From Plectrocnemia conspersa (lineage: Eukaryota; Arthropoda; Insecta; Trichoptera; Polycentropodidae), in the NCBI GenBank assembly GCA_009617715.1, contig VTFK01000270.1:124001-188000 (forward strand): DNA of 64,000 nucleotides, in the 5' to 3' direction. Of this stretch, positions 63,827-64,000 are shown piece by piece. The notes beneath the pieces were generated by a model, which did not search any database, was not told the DNA's origin, and worked only from the letters and a program-made list of their open reading frames with translations. The position numbers were made by a program, and so were the translations under genes. Each line of letters opens with the position of its first letter. Positions within the stretch are counted from its first letter, which is position 1.

Positions 63827-63903
63827 ATGGCCACCCCTGGAATTGGACCCAGTGGGGGCATGGGGCCGGAAGCTGTACCCACCGACAGGGCCAAGAACTG
63901 CTG
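63827..63903 (+). CDS. 5' coding exon of an unidentified gene (runs off the window)
   Basis: ATG in a strong context (GCCATGG) opens 25 codons, MATPGIGPSGGMGPEAVPTD then RAKNC. A perfect GTAAGT donor begins at 63904 after the TG of codon 26 (phase 2, next residue Cys or Trp). The exon is very GC-rich against its flanks, and the frame is also open upstream to about 63750. The Gly/Pro-rich start is typical of N-termini of regulatory proteins, but 25 residues do not identify a family. The remainder lies beyond the window. If the exon is internal, the ATG may not be the start. Confidence 0.55.
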
Positions 63904-64000
63904 GTAAGTATTTTTTTTAAAACTTTTAATGACCCCCTGAGCTTAATTTTAAAATATATATTTAATAATCCTAAGGGGGTCTGATGTTCGGTTTGCATCA
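63904..64000 (+). other. Start of the first intron of the right-edge gene
   Basis: AT-rich sequence begins immediately after the GTAAGT donor and continues to the window edge. No acceptor is seen. Confidence 0.5.

Overview
This is a very AT-rich eukaryotic nuclear window, almost certainly from an insect. The evidence is a complete four-exon gene of the insect secreted dsRNase / DNA-RNA non-specific nuclease family, arthropod-style TATA plus TCAGT initiator promoters, and mariner, hAT-like and two kinds of non-LTR retrotransposon remnants. The order cannot be fixed from the sequence alone. Nothing prokaryotic or CRISPR-like is present.

Layout. (1) 1-2043 is AT-rich intergenic DNA. (2) 2044-32300 holds a two-exon gene for a small secreted protein of unknown family. 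Its promoter and signal-peptide exon lie at 2.0-2.3 kb and one large coding exon lies at 31.4-32.3 kb. The two join in phase across a 29-kb intron, giving 349 codons. The intron carries GC-richer islands that look like regulatory DNA, two SINE families, a mariner relic, a hAT-like MITE, a 530-bp tandem duplication, a retrotransposon fragment and a long hairpin. (3) 34.6-36.8 kb is a 5'-truncated, frameshifted non-LTR retrotransposon on the minus strand. (4) 38.46-39.98 kb is the intact dsRNase gene, whose third intron is mostly a (TA)n tract. (5) 41.7-63.4 kb has no recognisable coding exon but holds many GC-richer islands with POU, Fox, Su(H), SOX, K50-homeodomain and Exd/Hox-type motifs. It reads like the regulatory landscape of a developmental gene. 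(6) At the right edge, GC-rich islands, a TATA/Inr-like pair, a short uORF and a GC-rich coding exon with a perfect splice donor (63827-63903) mark the 5' end of a further plus-strand gene. Its identity cannot be read from 25 codons.

How the parts relate. All three genes are on the plus strand. The dsRNase is an extracellular nuclease that degrades double-stranded RNA and DNA, in insects typically in gut or haemolymph. The first gene encodes another secreted product. No shared pathway can be shown. The islands upstream of the right-hand gene probably serve that gene, and those in the 29-kb intron may serve the secreted-protein gene. Both are inference. Exon coordinates rest on splice consensus, phase and family fit, not on transcripts.
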